Assembly: GCA_040905045.1 (NCBI GenBank)
Contig: JBBDSH010000037.1
Span: 1 to 8,682, forward strand
Length of the DNA stretch: 8,682 bases
Source: JBBDSH01 sp040905045
GTDB lineage: Bacteria > Pseudomonadota > Gammaproteobacteria > Eutrophobiales > Eutrophobiaceae
Direction: 5' to 3'
Shown here: piece after piece, positions 1 to 4,659 of the stretch
Numbering within the stretch: position 1 is the first letter of the stretch
Layout of the letters: the number at the start of each line of letters is the position of its first letter
The notes under the pieces: model-generated
Database searches by the model: none
Seen by the model: only the letters and a program-made list of their open reading frames with translations
What the model was told of the DNA's origin: nothing
Program-made: the position numbers and the translations under genes

Positions 1-46
1 ACCGCCGCGCCTTGCGGGAAAGGCCCTGGTCCGGCGCTGAATTCAT
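1..46 (-). CDS. N-terminal fragment of a divergent gene, product unknown
   Basis: Reading leftward on the minus strand, two adjacent in-frame ATG codons (at 49 and 46) open a frame with no stop to the window edge, coding for M-N-S-A-P-D-Q-G-L-S-R-K-A-R-R. An AGGA Shine-Dalgarno lies at 56-53. It is about 3 nt from the first ATG and 6 nt from the second, so the second (46) is the better start. Only about 15 codons are visible and they contain no domain. In some gammaproteobacteria I recall a hydroxymethylpyrimidine kinase (thiD) divergent from rubredoxin, which makes that a guess from context only. Confidence 0.5.
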   Translation of the reverse strand, partial: MNSAPDQGLSRKARR

Positions 47-106
47 CATAATTCCTGTGTCGAGGTACTAGCCGGCGCGAGAAATGAAACAGGAGAGAAT
101 CTGGCA

Positions 107-271
107 GTGAAACGTTATATGTGTGTTATTTGCGGTTTTATATACGAAGAGGAACAGGGCCGGCCCGAGGAAGGCATCCCGCCTGGCACCCGCTGGGAGG
201 ACGTGCCGCCCACCTGGACCTGCCCCGACTGCGGCGCGACCAAGGACGACTTCGAGATGATTGAAGTTTAA
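107..271 (+). CDS. rubA: Rubredoxin
   Basis: A small one-electron carrier of 54 residues, the usual rubredoxin length. The two iron-binding knuckles are plain: C6-V-I-C9-G near the N-terminus and C39-P-D-C42-G-A near the C-terminus. Conserved aromatics (Y4, Y13, W30, W37, F49) and the K-D-D-F segment after the second knuckle are also present. The four cysteines should hold a single Fe in the cytoplasm. Known partners of such proteins are alkane hydroxylases, rubredoxin reductases and oxidative-stress reductases, and none of these is visible here. The start is GTG at 107, preceded by AGGAG at 91-95. An ATG at 84 is in another frame and stops at once. The TAA stop (269-271) forms the left part of a 9-bp direct repeat that flanks the composite repeat immediately downstream. 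Confidence 0.95.
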   Translation: MKRYMCVICGFIYEEEQGRPEEGIPPGTRWEDVPPTWTCPDCGATKDDFEMIEV

Positions 272-306
272 ATTCTGCCACAGAGGACACAGAGATGCAC
301 AGAGTT

Positions 307-335
307 TGCAAGTCGGCAAAAGCCGCCGACTTGCA
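307..335. other. 11-bp perfect hairpin inside the composite element
   Basis: TGCAAGTCGGC (307-317) pairs perfectly with GCCGACTTGCA (325-335) around a 7-nt loop. It lies 35 nt past the rubredoxin stop. No run of T follows on either strand, so it is not a standard intrinsic terminator, though it could protect the 3' ends of transcripts. Confidence 0.6.
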
Positions 336-365
336 GTTACAAGTTATAAGTTACAAGTCACAAGG
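335..365 (+). repeat. AGTTACA-type heptad array, copy 1
   Basis: Four tandem 7-mers: AGTTACA, AGTTATA, AGTTACA, AGTCACA, followed by AGG. The array is preceded by GC. The same module, GC plus four heptads plus AGG with two differences, occurs at 4554-4586. An inverted related array occurs at 4623-4659. Confidence 0.85.
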
Positions 366-426
366 AAAAATTTCTGTCCTCTGTGGTCCTCTGTGTTCTC
401 TGTGGCTAAATTCTGTTATGGGATTG

Positions 427-852
427 TTAGAAAGGCTTCAGGACGGCGAGGATGATGATGGCGACCAGGAACAATACCGGGATCTCGTTGAACCACCGGT
501 ACCAGACATGGCCGTGCCGGTTTCTGTCCATTTTGAAATCATGGACCAGTTTGCCGCAATACAGGTGGTAGAGCACGAGAAGGGCGACCAGGGCAAGTTT
601 GACATGAAGCCACAGCGTTCCTGTATAGGCGCTCCAGCCGGCCAGGTAAAGGGTCCAGAAGCCGAATATCAGCGTTAAAAGACCTCCGGGCGTCATAATC
701 CCGTAATACAGTTTCCGCTCCATGATCTTGAAACGATCGGTGCTGATTTGATCTTCACTCATGGCGTGATACACGAATAACCGCGGCAAGTAAAAGAGTC
801 CCGCAAACCACGTGACCATGAAAATGAGATGAAGAGCCTTGAGCCAGAGCAT
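427..852 (-). CDS. hemJ: HemJ, protoporphyrinogen IX oxidase, four-helix membrane protein
   Basis: A 141-residue inner-membrane protein of the HemJ/UPF0093 family, which oxidises protoporphyrinogen IX to protoporphyrin IX, the step before ferrochelatase. The family signature is strong: an N-terminal segment L-W-L-K-A-L-H8 followed by W-F-A-G-L-F-Y-L-P-R-L-F-V-Y-H, then R-F-K-x-M-E-R-K-L-Y, a G-I-M-T-P-G segment, and W-L-H-V-K-L. Four hydrophobic helices lie near residues 2-24, 52-72, 82-102 and 122-139. Starts at 852 and 855 are both possible. A longer frame to 891 exists, but its extra N-terminus (M-A-G-G-W-W-L-V-A-G) is translated heptad repeat and should not be used. No good Shine-Dalgarno is seen, because the repeat ends only about 15 nt upstream. 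It is probably cotranscribed with the thioredoxin-like gene that ends at 867. Confidence 0.92.
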   Translation of the reverse strand: MLWLKALHLIFMVTWFAGLFYLPRLFVYHAMSEDQISTDRFKIMERKLYYGIMTPGGLLTLIFGFWTLYLAGWSAYTGTLWLHVKLALVALLVLYHLYCGKLVHDFKMDRNRHGHVWYRWFNEIPVLFLVAIIILAVLKPF

Positions 853-866
853 CATAAAGCAACCGG

Positions 867-1442
867 CTACGAGCCACCAGCCACCAGCCACGGGCCACCT
901 GTTGCTGGTGACTCGTGGCTGGTGGCTCGCTGCTTTGTAGCAAGCAAATCCTCGATTTGATTACGAAGCTGTTTGAAATCCAGAGGACCGGTTTTTCGAT
1001 ATACAATCTCACCCTTTGGGGAGATCAGGAAAGTGGTCGGTGTCAGGCTGACATCACCGAAGGCCCGGACGGCGGTTCCGTCGATGTCCAGTGCCACCGG
1101 GTAGGGCAGGGGTGTCCGTTCGGCGACTTCCAGTACCCGGTTGGGCGGGTCATAGGGCATGGCTACGGCAATAAATTCCAGACCCCGGGGGCTGAGATCA
1201 CGGTGCAGGGCGCCGAGCTCCGGGATCTCCCTGCGGCACTCGCGGCAGGTGGTTGCCCAGAAATGCACCATGACCGGTTGGCCGCGGAGTGCGTCGAGTT
1301 CAACCCGGCTGCCGTCTATGAGGGAAAACGTTATTCCGGGCGCCTGTTCGGCCGCGGAACGCGAGTCATTCAGCCAAAAGAGTGTGACGGCGCCGGCCGG
1401 AATCAATAGGGCCAGAATGATGATTACCCGGCGATGTCGCAT
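867..1442 (-). CDS. Membrane-anchored TlpA/ResA-like thioredoxin-family protein
   Basis: This 191-residue protein has an N-terminal signal anchor (about residues 6-24) that would place a thioredoxin-like domain on the periplasmic side. The active site is W62-A-T-T-C66-R-E-C69, with the expected cis-proline at P135 in S-L-T-P-T-T-F-L. These show a redoxin/AhpC-TSA-type disulfide reductase like those used in cytochrome c maturation or copper-site assembly. The substrate cannot be told from sequence. Residues 172-191 are encoded entirely inside a heptad-repeat palindrome, so the native protein probably ended near residue 168-171 and the tail was acquired. A weak AAGG ribosome site precedes the ATG at 1442. 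It lies immediately upstream of hemJ (14-nt gap), which suggests a shared transcript. Confidence 0.88.
   Translation of the reverse strand: MRHRRVIIILALLIPAGAVTLFWLNDSRSAAEQAPGITFSLIDGSRVELDALRGQPVMVHFWATTCRECRREIPELGALHRDLSPRGLEFIAVAMPYDPPNRVLEVAERTPLPYPVALDIDGTAVRAFGDVSLTPTTFLISPKGEIVYRKTGPLDFKQLRNQIEDLLATKQRATSHESPATGGPWLVAGGS
870..929. repeat. Palindrome built of CGAGCCA-type heptads
   Basis: Four heptads on the plus strand (CGAGCCA, CCAGCCA, CCAGCCA, CGGGCCA at 870-897) face four on the opposite strand (929-902: CGAGCCA, CCAGCCA, CGAGTCA, CCAGCAA) across a CCTG loop. The outer 14 pairs are perfect, and in all 23 of 28 pair normally plus one G-U. In the minus-strand mRNA this makes a hairpin covering the last 20 codons of the thioredoxin gene and ending 15-18 nt before the hemJ start. 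Confidence 0.85.
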
Positions 1443-1696
1443 AAACGGATTGCCTTGTCAGGTTGACGGAATTTGCCGGGACGTATTGTTTTTCCACCGG
1501 CCCGGATTAATCGGTACAGGAATGTGATTGAGAACAAGGATTGTATGCTTGATACGATGTTTGTCGAAGGTATTTTCAGTATAGGAAATCAATTCCGTCC
1601 TTTCAATAAAAATGATGAAATTACAAGAGGTTATGGGTGCCTGAGGATATTGCCCCGAAACCCGCCGGATCGGGTATGCCTAACAATTTGTTTTAC
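1443..1696. other. Intergenic region left of the sRNA candidate, no gene recognised
   Basis: This is the left part of the 452-bp gap between the divergent thioredoxin and argC genes, and it is more AT-rich than its neighbours. A frame at 1473-1700 exists, but its product looks like random sequence. A weak promoter-like pair lies at 1549-1554 (TTGATA) and 1571-1576 (TATTTT) with a 16-bp gap. A small dyad ACCCG/CGGGT lies near 1659-1676. I recognise no riboswitch or RNA family here. Confidence 0.4.
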
Positions 1697-1725
1697 TTGA
1701 CACTTTATTTCGGGGTAATTATTCT
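1697..1725 (+). promoter_or_regulatory. Sigma-70-type promoter of the small RNA candidate
   Basis: The -35 is a perfect TTGACA (1697-1702). A 17-bp spacer leads to TATTCT (1720-1725), four of six matches to the -10 consensus. Transcription would start near 1732. It is the best sigma-70 match I found in the window. Confidence 0.65.
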
Positions 1726-1731
1726 GAGTTC

Positions 1732-1820
1732 TGAATTCGATGACATTGTGCATGGGATTCAATTGAAATAATAATGATAAAAATCAGATATTTTACAAGC
1801 GGCCTCACGGCCGCTTTTTT
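1732..1820 (+). ncRNA. Candidate Hfq-type small RNA, about 89 nt
   Basis: The segment begins about 7 nt after the TATTCT box and ends at a T-run. Three modules follow in order. First is a 5' hairpin: TGAATTC at 1732-1738 pairs with GGATTCA at 1755-1761, extended by ATG/CAT at 1740-1742 and 1751-1753. Second is an AU-rich unpaired linker (about 1762-1796). Third is an intrinsic terminator. This is the usual plan of Hfq-binding sRNAs. argC has its own promoter beyond the terminator, so the segment need not be an argC leader. A tiny frame (ATG at 1740, eight codons) contains no arginine and does not look like an attenuator peptide. No known sRNA family is recognised. Confidence 0.45.
1797..1820 (+). 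terminator. Rho-independent terminator upstream of argC
   Basis: AAGCGGCC (1797-1804), loop TCAC, GGCCGCTT (1809-1816), continuing to six T (1815-1820). The stem is perfect. It works only in the plus direction, since the opposite strand lacks a T-run. Confidence 0.88.
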
Positions 1821-1827
1821 ATTGCGG

Positions 1828-1855
1828 TTGTTTTAATCCCGTCTGTTCGTATCAT
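1828..1855 (+). promoter_or_regulatory. Probable argC promoter
   Basis: TTGTTT (1828-1833), a 16-bp spacer and TATCAT (1850-1855, five of six matches). This predicts a start near 1862 and a leader of about 33 nt before the argC ATG. It lies just past the upstream terminator. Confidence 0.5.
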
Positions 1856-1894
1856 GGTGCCTGTACCGGAAACCATAACTGAAACAGCATTCTA

Positions 1895-2926
1895 ATGATC
1901 AAGATTGGCATCGTCGGCGCTACCGGCTATACAGGCATCGAATTAATGCGGCTGCTTGCGGGACATCCCGAAGCGGAACTGGGTATCGTTACGTCCAGGG
2001 GAGAAGCGGGGCGGCCCGTCGGCGACCTGTTTCCGGCGCTTCGGCAGCATATAGATCTGACATTCAGCGAACCGGACGTGAAAGAACTGCGGCAATGCGA
2101 TCTGGTGTTTTTTGCCACCCCCAACGGCACGGCCATGCGCGAGGCCCCGGCACTCCTGGATGCTGGCGTCCGGGTCATCGATATTTCCGCTGATTTCAGG
2201 CTCAAAGACGCCGATGTCTGGTCGGAATGGTACGGCGAAAAACACGCCTGTCCCGGCCTGTTGGCAGAAGCAGTATACGGCCTGCCGGAAGTGCACCGGG
2301 AGGCGGTCCAATCGGCGAGACTGGTCGCCAACCCGGGCTGTTATCCCACCGCAGTTCAGTTGGGATTCCTGCCTCTGCTGGGGGCGGGCCTGGTGGACAG
2401 CACATCCCTCATCGCCGACGCCAAATCCGGCGTCAGCGGCGCCGGCCGCAAGGAAGCCATGCGGACCCAGTTCTGTGAATCCTCCGATTCCTTTTCCGCT
2501 TACGGCGCCTCCGGGCACCGGCATTTGCCGGAGATCAGGCAGGGTCTGCAATCGGTCAGTACCAACCCGGTTGAACTGGTGTTCGTGCCGCATCTGGTGC
2601 CCATGATAAGGGGGCTTCACGCGACCCTGTACGCACGCCTGAACGATGAATCCGTCGATCTGCAGGGTCTCTATGAAGACCGCTACCGGGATGAGCCTTT
2701 CGTCGATGTCATGCCGCCGGGCAGCCACCCCAATACCAATACCGTGCGGGGCGTGAATGTCTGCCGCCTGGCCTGTCATCGGCCCCCGGGCGGGAATACG
2801 GCATTAATCCTGGTGGTGGAGGACAATCTGGTGAAGGGGGCCGCCGGCCAGGCCGTTCAGAACATGAATATCATGTTCGGTTTTCCGGAAACGGCCGGTC
2901 TCACCGCATCGGCAATCTGTCCCTGA
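1895..2926 (+). CDS. argC: N-acetyl-gamma-glutamyl-phosphate reductase
   Basis: A cytoplasmic arginine-biosynthesis enzyme that reduces N-acetylglutamyl 5-phosphate to the semialdehyde with NADPH. At 343 residues it is the normal length for the short ArgC type. The NADP-binding loop is G7-A-T-G-Y-T-G near the N-terminus. The catalytic cysteine is C149 in V-A-N-P-G-C-Y-P-T-A. S-G-V-S-G-A-G-R-K (about 178-186) and H208-R-H210-x-P-E-I are also typical. No convincing Shine-Dalgarno precedes the ATG, but residues M-I-K-I-G-I-V-G-A-T-G fix the N-terminus. It starts a four-gene plus-strand run, 39 nt before the next gene. A position next to hemJ and upstream of erpA is familiar in gammaproteobacteria. 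No clear ArgR box is seen. Confidence 0.96.
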   Translation: MIKIGIVGATGYTGIELMRLLAGHPEAELGIVTSRGEAGRPVGDLFPALRQHIDLTFSEPDVKELRQCDLVFFATPNGTAMREAPALLDAGVRVIDISADFRLKDADVWSEWYGEKHACPGLLAEAVYGLPEVHREAVQSARLVANPGCYPTAVQLGFLPLLGAGLVDSTSLIADAKSGVSGAGRKEAMRTQFCESSDSFSAYGASGHRHLPEIRQGLQSVSTNPVELVFVPHLVPMIRGLHATLYARLNDESVDLQGLYEDRYRDEPFVDVMPPGSHPNTNTVRGVNVCRLACHRPPGGNTALILVVEDNLVKGAAGQAVQNMNIMFGFPETAGLTASAICP

Positions 2927-2965
2927 CGGTGTCGTTTTGCCGCAGCATTCGCGTGTGACGGGCTG

Positions 2966-3682
2966 ATGTCGCGACTGGTCGTCAAGAGTCATCGTCCCTG
3001 GCAATTTGCCCTGGCCGTTATTTTCCTGAGTACTTTTTTCGCCGTACTGACCTGGCTGGCGCTGGAACATTCCCACTGGTCGTCTATCCGGGATCGCAAT
3101 CGCCTTGGTGAAAACTACAAACGCATGCTGGAGATTAACAAGGAACTGGAGCAGGAAAACCAGCGTCTCTATGAAAAGGTACTGACACTGGAACAGACGA
3201 TACGACTGGACAAGCAAACGGCCTCCCTGCTGCAGGATGAACTGGCCGCCCAGCAGGATGAAATCCATCAGCTCAGGGGGGAACTGGAATTTTATCAGGG
3301 CATTATGGAGGCCGCCCGTGATACCGAAGGGCTCAATATTTACGGGATACATATCACACCTTTATCCGCTGAAAGAAGCTTTCTGCTGCGACTGGTATTA
3401 ACCCACGTTGTAAAAGGTGATAAGGTAGCCCAAGGTCGCTTGAGAGTAGTGGTAGAGGGATCGGAAAAGGACGGTTCTCTTCGCAGGTATGCGCTTGATG
3501 AACTGGGCGTTGAAGCTGAACCGGAACTGCAGTTCGAGTTCAAGAATTTCAAGCGTATAGAACGCCATTTGACCTTGCCGTCAGGGTTTGAACCGCGCCG
3601 TGTTTTCGTAACGATTCAGCCCAAAGGCAGCAATCAGTCAACCATCAGCAAGGTTTTCGAATGGCCGGCGGTCACCACTTGA
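2966..3682 (+). CDS. DUF6776-like inner-membrane coiled-coil protein
   Basis: This 238-residue protein of unknown function resembles the DUF6776 family as I remember it. A short basic N-terminus (residues 1-11) leads to one transmembrane helix (about 12-33). A long charged coiled coil follows (about 42-115, rich in E, Q, K and L heptads), and then a C-terminal mixed alpha/beta domain (about 120-235) containing F-E-P-R-R-V-F-V-T-I-Q-P. The topology is like PilO or MreC scaffold proteins, with the bulk probably periplasmic, but that is inference. The ATG at 2966 has only a weak upstream purine stretch. Its stop at 3680-3682 overlaps the start of the GAGGAG ribosome site of the bactofilin gene, so the two are surely cotranscribed and may act together on the cell envelope. 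Confidence 0.8.
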   Translation: MSRLVVKSHRPWQFALAVIFLSTFFAVLTWLALEHSHWSSIRDRNRLGENYKRMLEINKELEQENQRLYEKVLTLEQTIRLDKQTASLLQDELAAQQDEIHQLRGELEFYQGIMEAARDTEGLNIYGIHITPLSAERSFLLRLVLTHVVKGDKVAQGRLRVVVEGSEKDGSLRRYALDELGVEAEPELQFEFKNFKRIERHLTLPSGFEPRRVFVTIQPKGSNQSTISKVFEWPAVTT

Positions 3683-3698
3683 GGAGATATCGCTTATG
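3681..3698 (+). promoter_or_regulatory. Strong ribosome binding site of the bactofilin gene
   Basis: GAGGAG at 3681-3686 lies 9 nt before the ATG at 3696 and overlaps the TGA stop of the upstream gene. This is the clearest Shine-Dalgarno in the window. It suggests coupled translation and higher output of the filament protein than of its membrane neighbour. Confidence 0.8.
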
Positions 3699-4118
3699 TG
3701 GGGAAATGCACGTAAACGCAAAACAACCCGTATTGATACCCTGATAGGCCAGTATACTCAGGTGAACGGGGATGTCTCTTTCAGCGGCGGTCTCCATGTT
3801 GACGGCACCATCCGCGGCAATGTCATCGCCGAGGATGACGGCCGGTCCATGCTCTCCCTGAGCGAGCGCGGTACTATCGAGGGCGAAGTGAACGTCCCTT
3901 ACGTTATTCTCAACGGCGTCGTCCTGGGTGACGTCCGCAGCAGCGAACATATAGAACTTTCCTCGCGCGCCCGGGTGACGGGCAATGTCTATTACAGTCT
4001 TATTGAAATGGCTATCGGGGCCGAGGTGAACGGCAAACTGGTCCACAATCCCGAGACGGAGGAAACTGCCGACATCGCCCTGGAACAGGACGGGAGTATG
4101 GGGATATCCGAGCCGTAA
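3696..4118 (+). CDS. Bactofilin (polymer-forming cytoskeletal protein)
   Basis: This 140-residue protein has the DUF583/bactofilin core, a right-handed beta-helix that polymerises without nucleotides into filaments used for cell shape, polar organelles or wall-enzyme placement. Glycine-spaced beta-helix turns run from about residue 15 to 118: T-L-I-G, V-N-G-D-V-S-F-S-G-G-L-H-V-D-G-T-I-R-G-N-V, then G-T-I-E-G-E-V, L-G-D-V and V-T-G-N-V. A basic N-terminal tail (M-W-G-N-A-R-K-R-K) could contact membrane or DNA. An acidic tail closes the protein. In other bacteria bactofilins pair with M23 peptidases, and an M23 peptidase gene is close by on the other strand. A role together with the preceding coiled-coil membrane protein is inferred. 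Confidence 0.92.
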   Translation: MWGNARKRKTTRIDTLIGQYTQVNGDVSFSGGLHVDGTIRGNVIAEDDGRSMLSLSERGTIEGEVNVPYVILNGVVLGDVRSSEHIELSSRARVTGNVYYSLIEMAIGAEVNGKLVHNPETEETADIALEQDGSMGISEP

Positions 4119-4124
4119 TACCCT

Positions 4125-4163
4125 ACTAAAATGCTTGGTTTTAGTCGCCTTTCCTGCTATCCT
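4125..4163 (+). promoter_or_regulatory. erpA promoter with overlapping 7-bp dyad
   Basis: TTGGTT (4135-4140), a 17-bp spacer and TATCCT (4158-4163), preceded by an extended -10 TGC (4155-4157). A perfect dyad ACTAAAA/TTTTAGT (4125-4131 and 4139-4145) spans the -35 box, which is a plausible operator position. In E. coli erpA is known to be controlled by IscR, but I cannot match this dyad to an IscR site. Confidence 0.5.
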
Positions 4164-4197
4164 TGCGAATAATTCCTCAATTGATTGGTGATACCGA

Positions 4198-4551
4198 ATG
4201 TCAGAAGCAGTAGAGCAGATCCAGGAACCGTTGCAGTTCACCGATGCCGCCGTGGACAAGGTGAAACAGCTCATAGATGAGGAGGGCAATGCCGACCTCA
4301 TGCTGCGCGTTTTTATCAGCGGCGGCGGCTGCTCGGGGTTTCAGTATGGTTTTACCTTTGATGACAACATCAGCGATGGCGATGCCGTTATTGAAAGAGG
4401 TAATGTCAAACTCCTTATCGATCCCATGAGCGTCCAGTATCTGACCGGATCCGAAATCGACTACACAGAGGGACTAGAAGGCGCCCAGTTCGTCATCCGT
4501 AATCCCAATGCCGCCACCACCTGCGGCTGCGGCTCATCGTTTTCTGTGTAA
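4198..4551 (+). CDS. erpA: ErpA, A-type iron-sulfur cluster carrier
   Basis: This cytoplasmic protein receives Fe-S clusters from the assembly scaffold and hands them to target enzymes. In E. coli it is essential for isoprenoid enzymes IspG and IspH. Its 117 residues are the normal length. The three cluster ligands are visible: C45 in S-G-G-G-C-S-G-F-Q-Y-G-F, and C109 and C111 in the C-terminal T-T-C-G-C-G-S-S-F-S-V. F-Q-Y-G-F-T-F-D distinguishes ErpA from IscA and SufA. The ATG at 4198 has GGTGA at 4187-4191. The gene follows bactofilin by 79 nt with its own probable promoter, so it can be expressed separately from argC. It ends 5 nt before a heptad array and terminator. Confidence 0.96.
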   Translation: MSEAVEQIQEPLQFTDAAVDKVKQLIDEEGNADLMLRVFISGGGCSGFQYGFTFDDNISDGDAVIERGNVKLLIDPMSVQYLTGSEIDYTEGLEGAQFVIRNPNAATTCGCGSSFSV

Positions 4552-4553
4552 AG

Positions 4554-4586
4554 GCAGTTACAAGTAACAAGTTACAAGTCACAAGG
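4554..4586 (+). repeat. AGTTACA-type heptad array, copy 2
   Basis: After GC come four heptads: AGTTACA, AGTAACA, AGTTACA, AGTCACA, then AGG. It matches the copy at 333-365 with only two differences. It lies between the erpA stop and the terminator, facing the inverted array at 4623-4659. Confidence 0.88.
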
Positions 4587-4598
4587 ACTTGAGGAAAC

Positions 4599-4623
4599 AA
4601 AAAGGCCCGCAAGGGCCTTTTTT
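4599..4623. terminator. Bidirectional terminator between erpA and anmK
   Basis: Five A (4599-4603), GGCCC (4604-4608), a GCAA tetraloop (4609-4612), GGGCC (4613-4617) and six T (4618-4623). The A- and T-runs make it functional on both strands, which suits the convergent genes. GCAA is a stable GNRA loop. Opposing heptad arrays flank it, so an outer stem may form around it. Confidence 0.92.
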
Positions 4624-4659
4624 GTTACTTGTAACTTATGACTTATTACTTGTGACTGC
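4623..4659 (-). repeat. AGTTACA-type heptad array, inverted copy
   Basis: Read on the minus strand from 4657: AGTCACA, AGTAATA, AGTCATA, AGTTACA, AGTAACA, preceded by GC at 4659-4658. The outer 11 nt mirror the start of the array at 4554 except for one base. The anmK stop codon lies within it, so the last anmK codons come from the repeat. Confidence 0.85.

Larger units (their letters stand above)
269..415. repeat. Composite inverted-repeat element (278-406) with 9-bp flanking direct repeats
   Basis: This fills the space between the convergent rubredoxin and hemJ genes. Arms 277-304 and 379-406 are complementary over 28 positions: 24 Watson-Crick pairs, one G-U and a 3-nt internal mismatch. 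Each arm is built from CACAGAG-type units spaced 9-11 nt apart. Between the arms lie an independent 11-bp hairpin (307-317 with 325-335) and four AGTTACA-like heptads (335-362). The 9-mer TAAATTCTG occurs exactly at 269-277 and 407-415, bracketing the element like a target-site duplication. No transposase is encoded, so a MITE-like non-autonomous element is the simplest reading. It might also help end transcription from both sides, although it lacks a canonical T-run. Confidence 0.75.

Noticed and set aside
261..678. Two plus-strand frames starting in the composite repeat after rubredoxin
   Set aside because: Their N-termini are translated repeat sequence and the rest is antisense to hemJ.
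853..891. N-terminal extension of hemJ to an ATG at 891
   Set aside because: The added residues (M-A-G-G-W-W-L-V-A-G-C-F) come from the heptad palindrome and overlap the thioredoxin gene. HemJ proteins normally begin at M-L-W-L-K-A-L-H.
1626..1690. Riboswitch (TPP-like) before the sRNA candidate
   Set aside because: A few motifs such as C-T-G-A-G-G and G-C-C-C look similar, but the conserved TPP core is absent and no thiamine gene follows.
1473..1700. 75-codon frame upstream of the sRNA candidate
   Set aside because: No ribosome site, no start with support and no recognisable sequence. It ends at the sRNA promoter.
1740..1766. Arginine attenuator leader peptide
   Set aside because: The eight-codon frame has no arginine codons, and argC has its own promoter after the terminator.
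1943..2779. 278-codon open frame on the minus strand
   Set aside because: It is antisense to argC, which carries the catalytic cysteine and NADP motifs. There is no ribosome site or domain.
3672..4301. 209-codon open frame on the minus strand
   Set aside because: It is antisense to the bactofilin gene and the start of erpA, and it has no family features.
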